From the NCBI GenBank assembly GCA_002698965.1, contig PAAT01000017.1:1-52201 (forward strand): DNA of 52,201 nt, in the 5' to 3' direction. The position numbers were made by a program, and so were the translations under genes. Shown in pieces: positions 21,011 through 30,740 of the stretch. Every line of letters begins with the position of its first letter. The stretch's first letter is position 1. Below the pieces are notes generated by a model, which made no database searches, was not told the DNA's origin, and was given only the letters and a program-made list of their open reading frames with translations. The stretch is from Rhodopirellula sp. (lineage in GTDB: Bacteria; Planctomycetota; Planctomycetia; Pirellulales; Pirellulaceae).

Positions 21011-22617
21011 TGCGTATTCTCTTCACCTTGGTATGTAGCGTGTTGTTGCACCCGGGATTTGTGCTTGCACAGCAGGGTGTAGTTCAACCCTCCGTTAAGC
21101 CGAACATTATTGTGTTTCTAGCAGATGATATGGGAGCCGGGGATACGAGTGCTTATCAGGATTGGGCTCAAAACAGTGATGCAGATCAGCTTCACACACC
21201 CGCGATGGCGGAGCTTGCTCGGCGCGGAGTTCGGTTCACAGATGCACATTCGCCGCATAGCCGCTGTACAACAACCCGTTATGCACTCATGACAGGCCGC
21301 TATTGCTGGAGAACGTCACTGAAACATTGGGTGTTGTTTGGTAACCATGGTGATCCGTTGATCGCACAAGATCGTCTGACGATGCCTGAAATGCTACAGC
21401 AGGCGGGATATAAGACAGGCATGGTTGGTAAATGGCATTTGGGGCTAACCTATCGCAAGTCCGACGGTTCGATCGCTGAAGGTTTTGAGGATGCAGATCT
21501 TCGTCAGCCGATGGCAGATACACCGATAGACCATGGCTTTGATTTCTTTTATGGTATCTCCCGAAGCCATCCTACCTCGGGGCCGGGAGGCCTCAAACGC
21601 ATTAACACCTCAGATCAAAAAACTGGTCCGGGGTGGATCCATGGTCGCACAGTCGTTGGTGCTACGGATGAGGGAAGACGGCTAAAAGAAGGCGCCTATG
21701 ACTATTGGCAGGTTGGTAATGTAATGGACCGCGAGGCTTTCGAGTTTCTGGATTCCATGAAAACCATGACTGAACCATTCTTTCTATACTTTGCCTCGCC
21801 GGCGAATCATGGTCCCTATACACCGTCGAAGGAAATAGCCGGCCACAAGGTGGAAGGTGCAAGCCGCTATAAAGATGGTACGCCAACGAATAGTCTACGG
21901 CAGGATTTCGTCTATCAAAATGATGTTCACCTGCTTCGGTTGCTTGATTACCTCAAAGCAACAGAAGACCCGCGTCGTACCGGTCACCCCTTAATCGAAA
22001 ATACCATGGTGATTTTCACCAGTGACAATGGAGCAGAAAAGAACGATAAACGATTCACAGGGCCGGTCCGCAGTAACAAAGGGTCCACCTATGAGGGCGG
22101 TCATCGTATTCCGTTTATTGCCAGTTGGCCGTTGGGAAATGTCGGTGACGGGAACGATAAGACTCCCGGTGAAACACAAACATCGCTGCTGGCCTTGAAT
22201 GACTTATATGCCACGTTGGCTGAGGTGGTCGGTAAAGATCTTCCGCCGGTATCAGGTAAGGGCCGTGGTGCAGAAGATAGTGTTAGTCAGTTAGCAGCCT
22301 TACAAGGTGATGTAGAGTTTGTTCGCGTCGGAGCAATCTTTCCGAATGATCATCAGCAAGCCAGTAAGAAACTGGCCGACGAACGAGCTGTCGTTGCAGT
22401 TCGGACCAATGCTGCTCCGATAGAGGGTCAGTGGAAGTTGTTCCTCGATCATCGTTATGCATTTAATAGCCAATTACACCCAACGGCACTTTATGATCTT
22501 TCGAAGGATCCCCAAGAGACGAACAATCTACTCGGAAATCCAAAAGTGAAACCGATTTTAGACCATCTGTTAGAGCTGGCTCGTGAGGCAGCGGGCGAAG
22601 CCGGTTCTTCAAGATAA
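21010..22617 (+). CDS. Secreted sulfatase with atypical C-T-T-T-R signature
   Basis: A 535-residue sulfatase with a signal peptide (about 1-20) and the first metal motif IIVFLADDMGAGD. The formylglycine position is Cys86 in C-T-T-T-R-Y-A-L-M-T-G. The +2 residue is Thr where Pro (or Ala) is usual in the C-x-P/A-x-R consensus; the Arg and the LMTG tail are kept. Other pocket motifs, GKWHLGLTYR and FTSDNGAEK, are intact. The start overlaps the stop of DUF1501 by one base, tying this sulfatase directly to the PSD1-DUF1501 operon, and the next sulfatase follows 27 bases after its stop. The enzyme is probably active, provided the maturation enzyme accepts Thr at +2. Confidence 0.92.
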   Translation: MRILFTLVCSVLLHPGFVLAQQGVVQPSVKPNIIVFLADDMGAGDTSAYQDWAQNSDADQLHTPAMAELARRGVRFTDAHSPHSRCTTTRYALMTGRYCWRTSLKHWVLFGNHGDPLIAQDRLTMPEMLQQAGYKTGMVGKWHLGLTYRKSDGSIAEGFEDADLRQPMADTPIDHGFDFFYGISRSHPTSGPGGLKRINTSDQKTGPGWIHGRTVVGATDEGRRLKEGAYDYWQVGNVMDREAFEFLDSMKTMTEPFFLYFASPANHGPYTPSKEIAGHKVEGASRYKDGTPTNSLRQDFVYQNDVHLLRLLDYLKATEDPRRTGHPLIENTMVIFTSDNGAEKNDKRFTGPVRSNKGSTYEGGHRIPFIASWPLGNVGDGNDKTPGETQTSLLALNDLYATLAEVVGKDLPPVSGKGRGAEDSVSQLAALQGDVEFVRVGAIFPNDHQQASKKLADERAVVAVRTNAAPIEGQWKLFLDHRYAFNSQLHPTALYDLSKDPQETNNLLGNPKVKPILDHLLELAREAAGEAGSSR

Positions 22618-22644
22618 AAACTTACAACGGCGATAGGGCATTTT

Positions 22645-24144
22645 ATGAATCTGAAACGAGTTGTTTTTACTTTGATTTGGTTTTGCTTTGTTTCCTTAGC
22701 TCAGGCCAAAGAAACTAAGCAACCTAATATCATCTTTTTGTTCACGGATGATCAAAATACCTATTCTTTAGGTTGCTATGGTAATGACGATGTCGTCACC
22801 CCAAACATTGACAGTCTGGCTCGTGATGGAGTGACCTTCGATCGTCACTACACGGTGACAGCTATATGCATGGCATCACGAGCCACGGTGATGACCGGAC
22901 TTTATGAATATCGTCACGGATGCAATTTTGGTCATGGTCCACTTCACGAGGAATTGTGGAAGCAGAGTTATCCGATGATCCTTCGGGAACATGGTTATCT
23001 GACAGCCATTGCCGGAAAGATCGGCTTCGAAGTGCTACCTGAAGGTGAACAGAATGCGATTCTCCCCGAGGATGATTTTGACTGGTGGGGAGCCGGTCCG
23101 GGACAAACTTCTTATCGCACCAAACAAAACATTAGTATGGCCAAGTATGCCGAAGAATTCCCTCATTCCTCCCGTTCCTATGGAGCGTTTGGACGGGACT
23201 TTATTCATCATGCAACGAAAGCGGATAAACCATTCTGTCTTTCCATAAGCTTTAAAGCTCCCCACAAACCCGATCAGGTTGACCCAAGGTTTAATCACGT
23301 ATACGACGGGAAGGTATTTAGGAAACCAGCGAATTACGGGAGGCAGTTTAGCGACCAGTTTTCCCGACAGAGTAAGACCGGTCGTCAGTATGAACGTTTT
23401 GAAAGCTGGGGCTATAAAGATGATTATGACAATCAGATGCGTCTCTATAACCAGTTAGTGCATGCGGTTGATTCTGCTGTCGGAATGATTCGTCAGGCAG
23501 TGAAAGATGCCGGCGTTGCCAACAATACCGTCTTTATCTTTACCTCAGATAACGGATTCTTTTGTGGTGCTCATGGATATGGGTCCAAGGTTCTTCCCTA
23601 TGAGGAAGGCTCCCGTGTGCCGCTGATCATTTTTGATCCACGTCATAAAAATAGTGGTAAACAGCTGCGAGTTGATTCGATTACCGGGTCGATTGACTTT
23701 GCGCCGACAATTCTTCGATTGGCCGGATTGAATGCCCCACATGGTATTGATGGTTGCGATTTGATGCCGCTCTACGATGACACGCAATCTTCGATTCACG
23801 AGTATCTAGAACTGATAAACGTCTGGGGGCCTCGTTCATGCCAAAGTTACGGCGTAGTCGGTCAAGACTACAAATATATTTACTGGCCGTATGAGTCAGG
23901 TGACTTTGAAGCTACCGAAGAGTTGTTCAAAATTAGTGCTGATCCACTCGAATTGAAGAATCTTGTACTTAGCAAAGAAGCTCCAAAAGATCTAAAACGC
24001 TTGCAGAAGGTTTACGATTCCCGAGTGAGAAAATGGGGGGCTCAGGCAGTTAATTACAATGATTACGCGCCTTACAAAAAGGTCTTTGACCGCACTGTTC
24101 CGTGGACGCCTAATTTTGCTCCCGGGGAACCTGCTTGGAAATGA
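22645..24144 (+). CDS. Secreted sulfatase with C-M-A-S-R signature
   Basis: A 499-residue sulfatase. The signal peptide (about 1-21) ends near LAQA/KE, then [18 protein letters not shown]. The formylglycine Cys75 lies in [11 protein letters not shown], the Ala-containing variant of the signature, which is seen in other sulfatases. [17 protein letters not shown] and the C-terminal LELKNLV are typical. It is the last gene of the plus-strand run beginning at 16732. Its final 35 bases overlap the 3' end of the opposing iduronate-sulfatase-like gene. The substrate is unknown; glycosaminoglycan-type or algal sulfated glycans are reasonable guesses only. Confidence 0.92.
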   Translation: MNLKRVVFTLIWFCFVSLAQAKETKQPNIIFLFTDDQNTYSLGCYGNDDVVTPNIDSLARDGVTFDRHYTVTAICMASRATVMTGLYEYRHGCNFGHGPLHEELWKQSYPMILREHGYLTAIAGKIGFEVLPEGEQNAILPEDDFDWWGAGPGQTSYRTKQNISMAKYAEEFPHSSRSYGAFGRDFIHHATKADKPFCLSISFKAPHKPDQVDPRFNHVYDGKVFRKPANYGRQFSDQFSRQSKTGRQYERFESWGYKDDYDNQMRLYNQLVHAVDSAVGMIRQAVKDAGVANNTVFIFTSDNGFFCGAHGYGSKVLPYEEGSRVPLIIFDPRHKNSGKQLRVDSITGSIDFAPTILRLAGLNAPHGIDGCDLMPLYDDTQSSIHEYLELINVWGPRSCQSYGVVGQDYKYIYWPYESGDFEATEELFKISADPLELKNLVLSKEAPKDLKRLQKVYDSRVRKWGAQAVNYNDYAPYKKVFDRTVPWTPNFAPGEPAWK

Positions 24145-25552
24145 CAGATTCCAATTGTTTGGCTAAGCGTTGCTTCAGGCGAACGGGCGCATTCTCGAAA
24201 ATATTCTTGGTTTCCAGAGGATCAGTATTGTGGTCGTAAATCTCTGTGGCGATCACAGCGTGTGAATGGAAGTCCCGCCATTGCGTATACCGGTAACGGT
24301 CCGTGCGGATAGAGTACCCCATTGCCTCCGGATTTTCACCTAGTGGTGGATAAGCCGGGCGACAGTGCTGAGTCAATGCCTGCTGTTTAACCGAGGCTTT
24401 AGGATTTTGAAGGATGGGCACAAGGCTTTTACCTTCGAGGTTCTCAGGTCCCTGTAGCTGACAAAGCTCCGTTAGAGTCGGATAAATATCCAATAATTCG
24501 ACGAGTGAATCTGTTCTTTGCGGGGCATCGAATTCTGGTGTTGAAATAATGACCGGGACTCTGGCATCCAGTTCAAAGTTAGATGTCTTCGCCCACAAAC
24601 CGTTTTCTCCCAGATGAAAACCGTGATCAGACCATAGAACAATGATCGTGTTATCGCGCAGTTTGAGACGGTCCAGTTCATCAAGTACTTTACCAACCTG
24701 AGCATCCATATAGGAGATGTTTGCATAGTAGCCGCGTCTCATTTCCCGAGCCTGATCGTCCGTAGGATACTTGTTAGGGGAATTTTTATAGGATCTGAGT
24801 ATCTCCTGCCCATTATGTAGAGCAATTTCCGGTACGTTTTCAGGGTGTTTACGATTTATAGGTAGCTTCATTTCATCTGGATTGTATAAATCCCAATACT
24901 TCTTGGGAGCATTGAAGTGTGCGTGAGGTTTCCAAAAACCAACGGCGAGAAAAAAGGGTTTATTTTTGACCTCATTGAGAACTTCGATAGCTCGTCGCGC
25001 GACACGACCGTCGAAGTATGCTTCATCAGGGACATCGCGGATCACACATTTGGGTACATCTGAAATGTTGGGAGGTAGTTTCCCTTCAACCACTGCTTTG
25101 TCATTCCCGTGTGAGTTGTAATGCATTTCTTCCGGAACGCTCCAGGAAACGGCATCCCCTTTATATTCGTCCTGTCGCCAGTTATGGAAAATTTTACCAA
25201 CACACTGAGTGTGATATCCACTTTGCTTGAAAAGCTGCGGTAAGGTAACAACTTCGGCAATCCTTTGCCGAAAATGAGTTGGTAGATCCCAAAGGTGTAG
25301 AGTGTCCAGACGCAGGCCAGTCAACATTGAACTTCTGGAGGGGTTGCAGACCGCTTGCTGACAGTAGGCGCGGTTAAACAGCGTACCCACTTCCGCTAAC
25401 TGATCAATATTTGGTGAATGAATTTGTGAATTGCCATAGCAATTTAAATCTGTCCTTAAGTCATCAATAGCGATGAACAACACGTTGGGCTGACTCGCTT
25501 GTAGCGGGTAAGTCACCAAGAACAGGGCAAAGGCTAGGGGTAGATATTTCAT
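24110..25552 (-). CDS. Iduronate-2-sulfatase-like secreted sulfatase
   Basis: A 480-residue sulfatase with a signal peptide (about 1-19). [17 protein letters not shown] and Cys69 in [11 protein letters not shown], followed by [16 protein letters not shown], match the iduronate-2-sulfatase (IDS) subgroup, which has the distinctive 'DDLR' opening and 'LRPDT'-like loop. [21 protein letters not shown] and [22 protein letters not shown] further support this subgroup, in which the metal motif is SDHGFHLGE rather than SDNG. Planctomycetes carry many IDS-like paralogs of unknown specificity, so the substrate is not assigned. It is the last gene of the minus-strand run and overlaps the opposing sulfatase by 35 bases. 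The upstream lectin-like gene ends 6 bases before its ATG. Confidence 0.93.
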   Translation of the reverse strand: MKYLPLAFALFLVTYPLQASQPNVLFIAIDDLRTDLNCYGNSQIHSPNIDQLAEVGTLFNRAYCQQAVCNPSRSSMLTGLRLDTLHLWDLPTHFRQRIAEVVTLPQLFKQSGYHTQCVGKIFHNWRQDEYKGDAVSWSVPEEMHYNSHGNDKAVVEGKLPPNISDVPKCVIRDVPDEAYFDGRVARRAIEVLNEVKNKPFFLAVGFWKPHAHFNAPKKYWDLYNPDEMKLPINRKHPENVPEIALHNGQEILRSYKNSPNKYPTDDQAREMRRGYYANISYMDAQVGKVLDELDRLKLRDNTIIVLWSDHGFHLGENGLWAKTSNFELDARVPVIISTPEFDAPQRTDSLVELLDIYPTLTELCQLQGPENLEGKSLVPILQNPKASVKQQALTQHCRPAYPPLGENPEAMGYSIRTDRYRYTQWRDFHSHAVIATEIYDHNTDPLETKNIFENAPVRLKQRLAKQLESVISKQVPREQN

Positions 25553-25558
25553 AAACGG

Positions 25559-26227
25559 CTATTTTGTTTCCTTAAGTTGCCCGCGTAATCGGAAATTATC
25601 AAAGTCACCGGTATCGTCAAAGCTCCCGATACCGACCCGGCCATGAAGAAAGTGCTTATCTGTGGTGGTCATGACAGGTTTCTTCATGTCGTCAAAGAAT
25701 ACTGCAATGGTTCCTTTTTCGATGTCACGTTTGATGCGAACGTGGTGCCATTCCTTTGACCAATTGGTACCGTCGGTTCGTTTTTGAGCAATACTGACAC
25801 GAGGTTCACCGTTAACCAGGAAGATAGAGTTTGCATGAGCATCAGCTTCACGCCCCAGATGGACATAATAGAAGTGAGAGGCATCTTGATAGCCAAAGAA
25901 CAAACATAGATCTTGGTGACCGTAGACTTCCTGGGTGGAACGCATATCTACGTCGAGTACGAAGTCCGATACGGAGATATCTTTTAACAATGCAAAGTTA
26001 ACTGGGGAGCGAACTTCCGGCCTGTAGCTGCTGTCTTTAAACATGGAATAGAAGCTCTCTGAGCCTTGCTTAACAACTTTCCAGGCAGATGGGTCTTTTG
26101 GTTCCCAATTGCCCGCACTCTGGCTGAAATCTTCCGTCGCTACAATCGGCAGAGCAGGCTCAGCGGCCAATGCCAAACTGGAGAGTGCGAAAATTGAGAT
26201 GCAATGAAATATAAATACGCGGAGCAT
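25559..26227 (-). CDS. Secreted lectin-like (DUF1080/LamG-type beta-sandwich) protein
   Basis: A 222-residue protein with a signal peptide (about 1-21, ending near LALAAEPA). The rest is a single beta-rich domain with the pattern of DUF1080/concanavalin-like proteins: an opening FSQSAGNWEPKDPSAWKVV, then YVHLGREADAHANSIFLVNG, WHHVRIKRD and a closing GRVGIGSFDDTGDFDNFRLRG. Some DUF1080 proteins are 3-keto-glycoside hydrolases; no catalytic residues can be assigned here. It lies between two sulfatase genes (6 bases before the next, 57 bases after the previous), so a glycan-binding accessory role is a sensible inference. Confidence 0.8.
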   Translation of the reverse strand: MLRVFIFHCISIFALSSLALAAEPALPIVATEDFSQSAGNWEPKDPSAWKVVKQGSESFYSMFKDSSYRPEVRSPVNFALLKDISVSDFVLDVDMRSTQEVYGHQDLCLFFGYQDASHFYYVHLGREADAHANSIFLVNGEPRVSIAQKRTDGTNWSKEWHHVRIKRDIEKGTIAVFFDDMKKPVMTTTDKHFLHGRVGIGSFDDTGDFDNFRLRGQLKETK

Positions 26228-26284
26228 GATGTGCCTTGTGGATGAGGGAAATGTTATTTTGGATGGACTAGCCGTTTATTATCA

Positions 26285-28933
26285 CTATTTTTTCGTGAAG
26301 ATCTGCAGCCAAAGTGCTTTCAGCTCCGCATTTTTTTGATGACGGTATTCCATCTCTGTTTTCACCAAATCTGATACATGACGAAGCATTTGTTGGAATT
26401 CGGGTGTGTCTTTCAGCTTCACTCGTTGTTCCCGTTGCTTCGCCTGGATTTCTTCATTGGTAATGAACAGTTCGGGAAATGCTTCAGTCAATTTTGCTTC
26501 TGCTGCCGCCTGCTGCTTTTGAAGTTCAATGAAGTCGGCATCTTGCATGGCTTGCTGACGACGTTGGGCATAGGCTGCCTCAAACTCGCTGGCGGGCAAT
26601 TTTTCCAGTTCGACGAACCGTTCCAGTACAAACCGTTTTTGCCTTTGCCTGGTTTGATTTATTTGCTTGTTCAACGCTTGATACTGCATGTTTTCTGCGG
26701 CCAGCTTCTTTCTTAGCTCTGTCAGGGGTTTCCGCACGTCTTTGATGGAACTGAAAACTTCAGGAAATTGTTCATGCTGTTGTAACTTGGCAACGGCTAA
26801 TTGATCGACAATAGACTTGTATTGAGGATCCGTCCGGTAAAGGAGGTCATGAGTATTTATTTTTAACATCTGCCATTTGTCTCGAATTGACATTTCAGGC
26901 AATGGCCGTTGTTGTTGCCGTTTAATATACTCGGCACGAAGTTTCTCCCAGTCTTTAAGCTTAGACCCATGTAAAAGCTGGACATTGTCGAGAACAGCTC
27001 CAGGAGTTGCTGTTTGAAATGCAAAGTAGGTGCGGGTTCTGTCAATGATAGGATGCTGAGCGTGGACAAAATGTTGCTGATCAATGTGAGCTAAGACTTC
27101 ATCGTCAGCGATCTCAACGGTCATCGTGTACCACTTATCTTCTTCAAAATCAAAAGCGCAGATCCCGTGTATTGCCGGGAAGAATGGTACCGTTTGGTCG
27201 ACGGCTGTCTGGAGGAAGAATCGGTCACGATGAATATGAACGACCACATTATACTTACCTGGTGTGCCGGTCAGGAATCGAATGTCTTTTGTACCCTGGA
27301 ACTGGAAATCAAATTTAACAACTACATTCTTATATTCCGGCTTTTGCAGAAAGATGCGTGCTTCTTTGTCGTAATGGTCCGTGCGAACAAGTGTTCCTTC
27401 TTTGATCGTGTAATTCTCAGTTCGTGACCAGCGATCACTTACTAGTTCTGGTGAAAATGCGTCTTGAAAAATAGCATTTCCGCTACGCGTCATTTTCAGT
27501 GACGAACTAGTACGAGCATCGACCCGATCTCGCCATTGAACGAGACGAGTGTAAAGGTTTTCGACCAGTTGAGGGTGTTGCCTGGCGACATTTTTTGTCT
27601 CGCTAAGATCGGTTTCCAGATTGTAGAGCTCGAGTTCACCGGTTTCAAAAAATTCGACTAGCTTCCAGTCTCCGGAACGAATCGCTCCTGCAGAGACACC
27701 TCCGAGAAAGTGAGGTTTCTCCAACGGGTAGTGCCAATGTAAGTCACGAACCGCTGGCCTCTGCTTTGTACCGCGCCAATCCCCCAAAACGCTTGTGCCA
27801 TCAAATTTGTAGTTATCCTGCGTCTTTAATTTACAGGCTTCTGCAAGTGTTGGGAAAAAGTCGGTACTGGTTGTATACGAATGGGTGGTAGCTCCGATTG
27901 GAACCTGTCCGGGCCAGCGGATAATTAATGGCACGCGAATACCACCTTCATACAACTGGCTTTTTCCGCCGCGTAACGGAGCGTTGGACGTGACATGGAC
28001 CTCCCCTCCGTTGTCACTTGAAAAAATAAGAATCGTATCATTGGACAGCTCCAGTTCCTCGAGTTTGTCCATGATCAGCCCGACACCATCATCAATAGAT
28101 TCGAGCATGGCGGCCAGATGGGGATTATGATGTTGCGCCCAATGATGCAGAGCATCTCCCTCGTGACCGCTGTCTTGACATAAATAGCATCGCTCCCGTG
28201 AGCTAGGGCCGGGTGGATGTTTCGCAATGTATTTTTTTACTTTGTCCGCCCGGCCATTGAGAATGGAGTGCGTTGAATAGTGGCTCAGATAGAGAAAGAA
28301 TGGTTTCTCTTTGTTTCTCTCAATGAATTCAACCGCTTCCTGGTTCATCCGGTCAACTAGATATTCTTTATTGCCAAGTTTGTTTTCTTTGAAATCCAGC
28401 CAACGAACAGGTTGATCACGAAATACATAAGGCCAGAAGTTAGCTCCGTTGCCAACGCCTTTGATTTCCCCTCCGATTTCTGTGTCAAACCCTACATCCG
28501 TAGGCCGAACTTCAAATTCCGAGTCGTGATATTTGTACCCGGTTAGATGCCACTTTCCAATGAAACCAGTGGTGTAGCCATTGGCCTGGAAGGCACGAGG
28601 CAGCGTATATTGCGCTGGTGAGATAGCAAAAGCGGAGTTTGGACGCAAATAGTCAATGATACCAACACGAGCAGGATGCAGACCGGTCATAAGGGATGCT
28701 CGATAAGGCGAACAAACAGGTGCGGCTGCATAGGCATCCGTAAATCGCATTCCTTGCTTACTTAATTTGTCGAGCGACGGGGTTTCATTGAAGTCATTGC
28801 CGTAGCAACCCAATTCGCTGTAACCAAGGTCGTCAGCCAGAATGAAGATTACATTAGGCTGTCGAGCTGAGGCTTCGACGTTGAGCAGACAGAGCAAAAG
28901 GATGAGCCAGTTTTGAATAAGCCAACTTCGCAT
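26285..28933 (-). CDS. Sulfatase with C-terminal lectin-like and helical extension
   Basis: An 882-residue exported protein. The signal peptide is at about 1-23, then a sulfatase domain (about 25-480): VIFILADDLGYSELGCYG, formylglycine Cys74 in C-S-P-Y-R-A-S-L-M-T-G, GKWHLTGYK and FSSDNGGEV. A beta-sandwich segment (about 485-650) resembles DUF1080/LamG domains (WSRTENYTIKEGTLVR, DNVQLLHG). The last 200 or so residues are charged and strongly helical, rich in Gln/Glu/Lys/Arg (RQQQRPLPE, QKQQAAAEAKLTEAF), and look coiled-coil. Typical sulfatases are about 500 residues, so the extension is substantial. The beta domain may anchor the enzyme to glycan (inference). It lies 11 bases downstream of another sulfatase gene. 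Confidence 0.9.
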   Translation of the reverse strand: MRSWLIQNWLILLLCLLNVEASARQPNVIFILADDLGYSELGCYGNDFNETPSLDKLSKQGMRFTDAYAAAPVCSPYRASLMTGLHPARVGIIDYLRPNSAFAISPAQYTLPRAFQANGYTTGFIGKWHLTGYKYHDSEFEVRPTDVGFDTEIGGEIKGVGNGANFWPYVFRDQPVRWLDFKENKLGNKEYLVDRMNQEAVEFIERNKEKPFFLYLSHYSTHSILNGRADKVKKYIAKHPPGPSSRERCYLCQDSGHEGDALHHWAQHHNPHLAAMLESIDDGVGLIMDKLEELELSNDTILIFSSDNGGEVHVTSNAPLRGGKSQLYEGGIRVPLIIRWPGQVPIGATTHSYTTSTDFFPTLAEACKLKTQDNYKFDGTSVLGDWRGTKQRPAVRDLHWHYPLEKPHFLGGVSAGAIRSGDWKLVEFFETGELELYNLETDLSETKNVARQHPQLVENLYTRLVQWRDRVDARTSSSLKMTRSGNAIFQDAFSPELVSDRWSRTENYTIKEGTLVRTDHYDKEARIFLQKPEYKNVVVKFDFQFQGTKDIRFLTGTPGKYNVVVHIHRDRFFLQTAVDQTVPFFPAIHGICAFDFEEDKWYTMTVEIADDEVLAHIDQQHFVHAQHPIIDRTRTYFAFQTATPGAVLDNVQLLHGSKLKDWEKLRAEYIKRQQQRPLPEMSIRDKWQMLKINTHDLLYRTDPQYKSIVDQLAVAKLQQHEQFPEVFSSIKDVRKPLTELRKKLAAENMQYQALNKQINQTRQRQKRFVLERFVELEKLPASEFEAAYAQRRQQAMQDADFIELQKQQAAAEAKLTEAFPELFITNEEIQAKQREQRVKLKDTPEFQQMLRHVSDLVKTEMEYRHQKNAELKALWLQIFTKK

Positions 28934-28944
28934 TAAATAGTTTC

Positions 28945-30705
28945 CTAATCCTCGACACGTTCAAACATCAACAGACGAAATTCAATTCCCCGGTTGCCCG
29001 GCATTTCAGGAATTGTCAAAGTCAATTCCCCTGCACCGGCTTCCAATTCCATGATGCCAAGTTCAATTTCGTTGAAGAATTTGATATAAGATTCAACGCG
29101 TACGAAGCGGTCTTCTTTCGCACCGATTTCAGGAGGATCATGCGCTTTGGTGATCTGCTGTGAAAGCGTTGTTTGATTGAATTGCAACTGCACACGACAA
29201 CCAATATCTTCTTTCCGGCATGTGTAGTGTAGGTAGACCCGATATTTGCCCGCATGTTGAACCTCCGCAGGCCATGTGATTTTGTCCTCGGTACTTGTCC
29301 AGTTCAGGAAGTACGAGCAATTAGGGAACTTGTTAGAGCGAATGATATTTCCATGGGCTGTACCATCACGAGCCGGAACCTGCGTCCATTTGTAGTCTTT
29401 GTGGCAGATGACAAACGGACGGCCATCGTTGGTTGTGTTGTAGTCCTTTAAAGCATCTGCGGTGAAGTCTTTCACTGCGAGGCTTAGTTTTCTGGCGACT
29501 TCAGGTTGCTCGCCCGTGATATTCTTGTCCTGACGTGGGTCGTTGGTAATGTCATAAAGACGGCCCATGTTGTCGAGACGGTATCGTTGGTTGCGAGCAC
29601 TGACCTTACCTTTCCAGGCATTTATAATGATCCGATCGTTAGATTCTTTTTGCGGATTGTTAATCCAGGAGGTGAGGTCGATTCCATCGAGTGGCTTCGT
29701 ACCAATTAAATTAATGCCGGCCATGTTAGATAGTGTTGGCAGCAGGTCTGTTACCGATGCGATTTGAGTGACATACGTATCTGGCTTGATCTTACCCGGC
29801 CAACTGATAAATAAAGGGGAACGGCATCCTCCCTCATCGGTGGAACCTTTTCGTCCCCGCATTTCCTCGTTCCAACGACTTCCATTAGGACCGTTGTCGT
29901 GGAAGAATACGACGATTGTATTGTCGGCCACGTTCAGGCTTTTGAGTTTTTTTATCAATCTTCCCACATTCCAGTCTACGTTTTCACACATAGCGAGTGC
30001 TGCCCGAGTATGTTGCACGTTCTCCTTATTAGGGTAACGATTTCTCATCTTGAGTTCGGTTCCGTCAAATTTCTTCCAGAATCGATCGGGGACCTGCATT
30101 GGAGAGTGGGGAGTGTTATATGGCAGGTAGGCAAAGAAAGGTTGGTCTCGTTTTACACTTTCTTCGATAAAGTCCATTGCTTTGTTAGTGAAATCATCGA
30201 CACAGAAACCTTTGCCCCGTGTCAAGCCGCCGTTGTGTTCAAGTACAGGCGAGAAGTAGTGGCCCCAATGCCCTGAAGTGAACCCATAGTATTCGTCAAA
30301 GCCGCGTCCATTGGGGTGATATGGATATTGCATTCCATTGTGCCATTTGCCAAAGGCACCGGTGTTGTAGCCTGCAGCCTTAAAAGTGTCGGCAATGGTG
30401 ACTTCGTCAAGGTCCAGTCGTTCTCCGCCTGCGGTAGTGCTAAATACACCCCCGCGTGGATGATACCGCCCGGTTAAAAACTCGGCACGGGTTGGTGAGC
30501 AGACAGCACAAACATAGAATCGGTCGAATTGAGCTCCGGATCTTGCCAAAGCATCAAGATGGGGTGTGCTTAGATTTTTATTACCATGCAGGCTAAGGTC
30601 GCCCCAGCCCTGATCGTCCGTGAGGACGACCACAACGTTTGGTGGTTGAGCTTGAGTGAAATCAGCAAAGAATAGTGCAGTCAATAGGACGATTAGTTTT
30701 TGCAT
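28945..30705 (-). CDS. Sulfatase with C-terminal beta-sandwich domain
   Basis: The frame continues to 30744 with a TTG, but the ATG at 30705 gives a clean signal peptide (QKLIVLLTALFFADFTQA); an ATG at 30723 is another option. About 586 residues. VVVVLTDDQGWGDLSLHG, the formylglycine Cys69 in C-S-P-T-R-A-E-F-L-T-G, GKWHNGMQYP and FFHDNGPNGSR define the sulfatase domain. The metal motif reads HDNG where SDNG is common. The last 150 or so residues, beginning after the DYNTTNDGRP segment, form a separate beta-rich domain (AGKYRVYLHYTCRKED, GELTLTIPEMPG) resembling accessory carbohydrate-binding modules. It lies downstream of a PhyH-type gene on the same strand. Confidence 0.9.
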   Translation of the reverse strand: MQKLIVLLTALFFADFTQAQPPNVVVVLTDDQGWGDLSLHGNKNLSTPHLDALARSGAQFDRFYVCAVCSPTRAEFLTGRYHPRGGVFSTTAGGERLDLDEVTIADTFKAAGYNTGAFGKWHNGMQYPYHPNGRGFDEYYGFTSGHWGHYFSPVLEHNGGLTRGKGFCVDDFTNKAMDFIEESVKRDQPFFAYLPYNTPHSPMQVPDRFWKKFDGTELKMRNRYPNKENVQHTRAALAMCENVDWNVGRLIKKLKSLNVADNTIVVFFHDNGPNGSRWNEEMRGRKGSTDEGGCRSPLFISWPGKIKPDTYVTQIASVTDLLPTLSNMAGINLIGTKPLDGIDLTSWINNPQKESNDRIIINAWKGKVSARNQRYRLDNMGRLYDITNDPRQDKNITGEQPEVARKLSLAVKDFTADALKDYNTTNDGRPFVICHKDYKWTQVPARDGTAHGNIIRSNKFPNCSYFLNWTSTEDKITWPAEVQHAGKYRVYLHYTCRKEDIGCRVQLQFNQTTLSQQITKAHDPPEIGAKEDRFVRVESYIKFFNEIELGIMELEAGAGELTLTIPEMPGNRGIEFRLLMFERVED

Positions 30706-30740
30706 GGTGATGAAGGAATCCATTGTTGAACAAACGTCAA

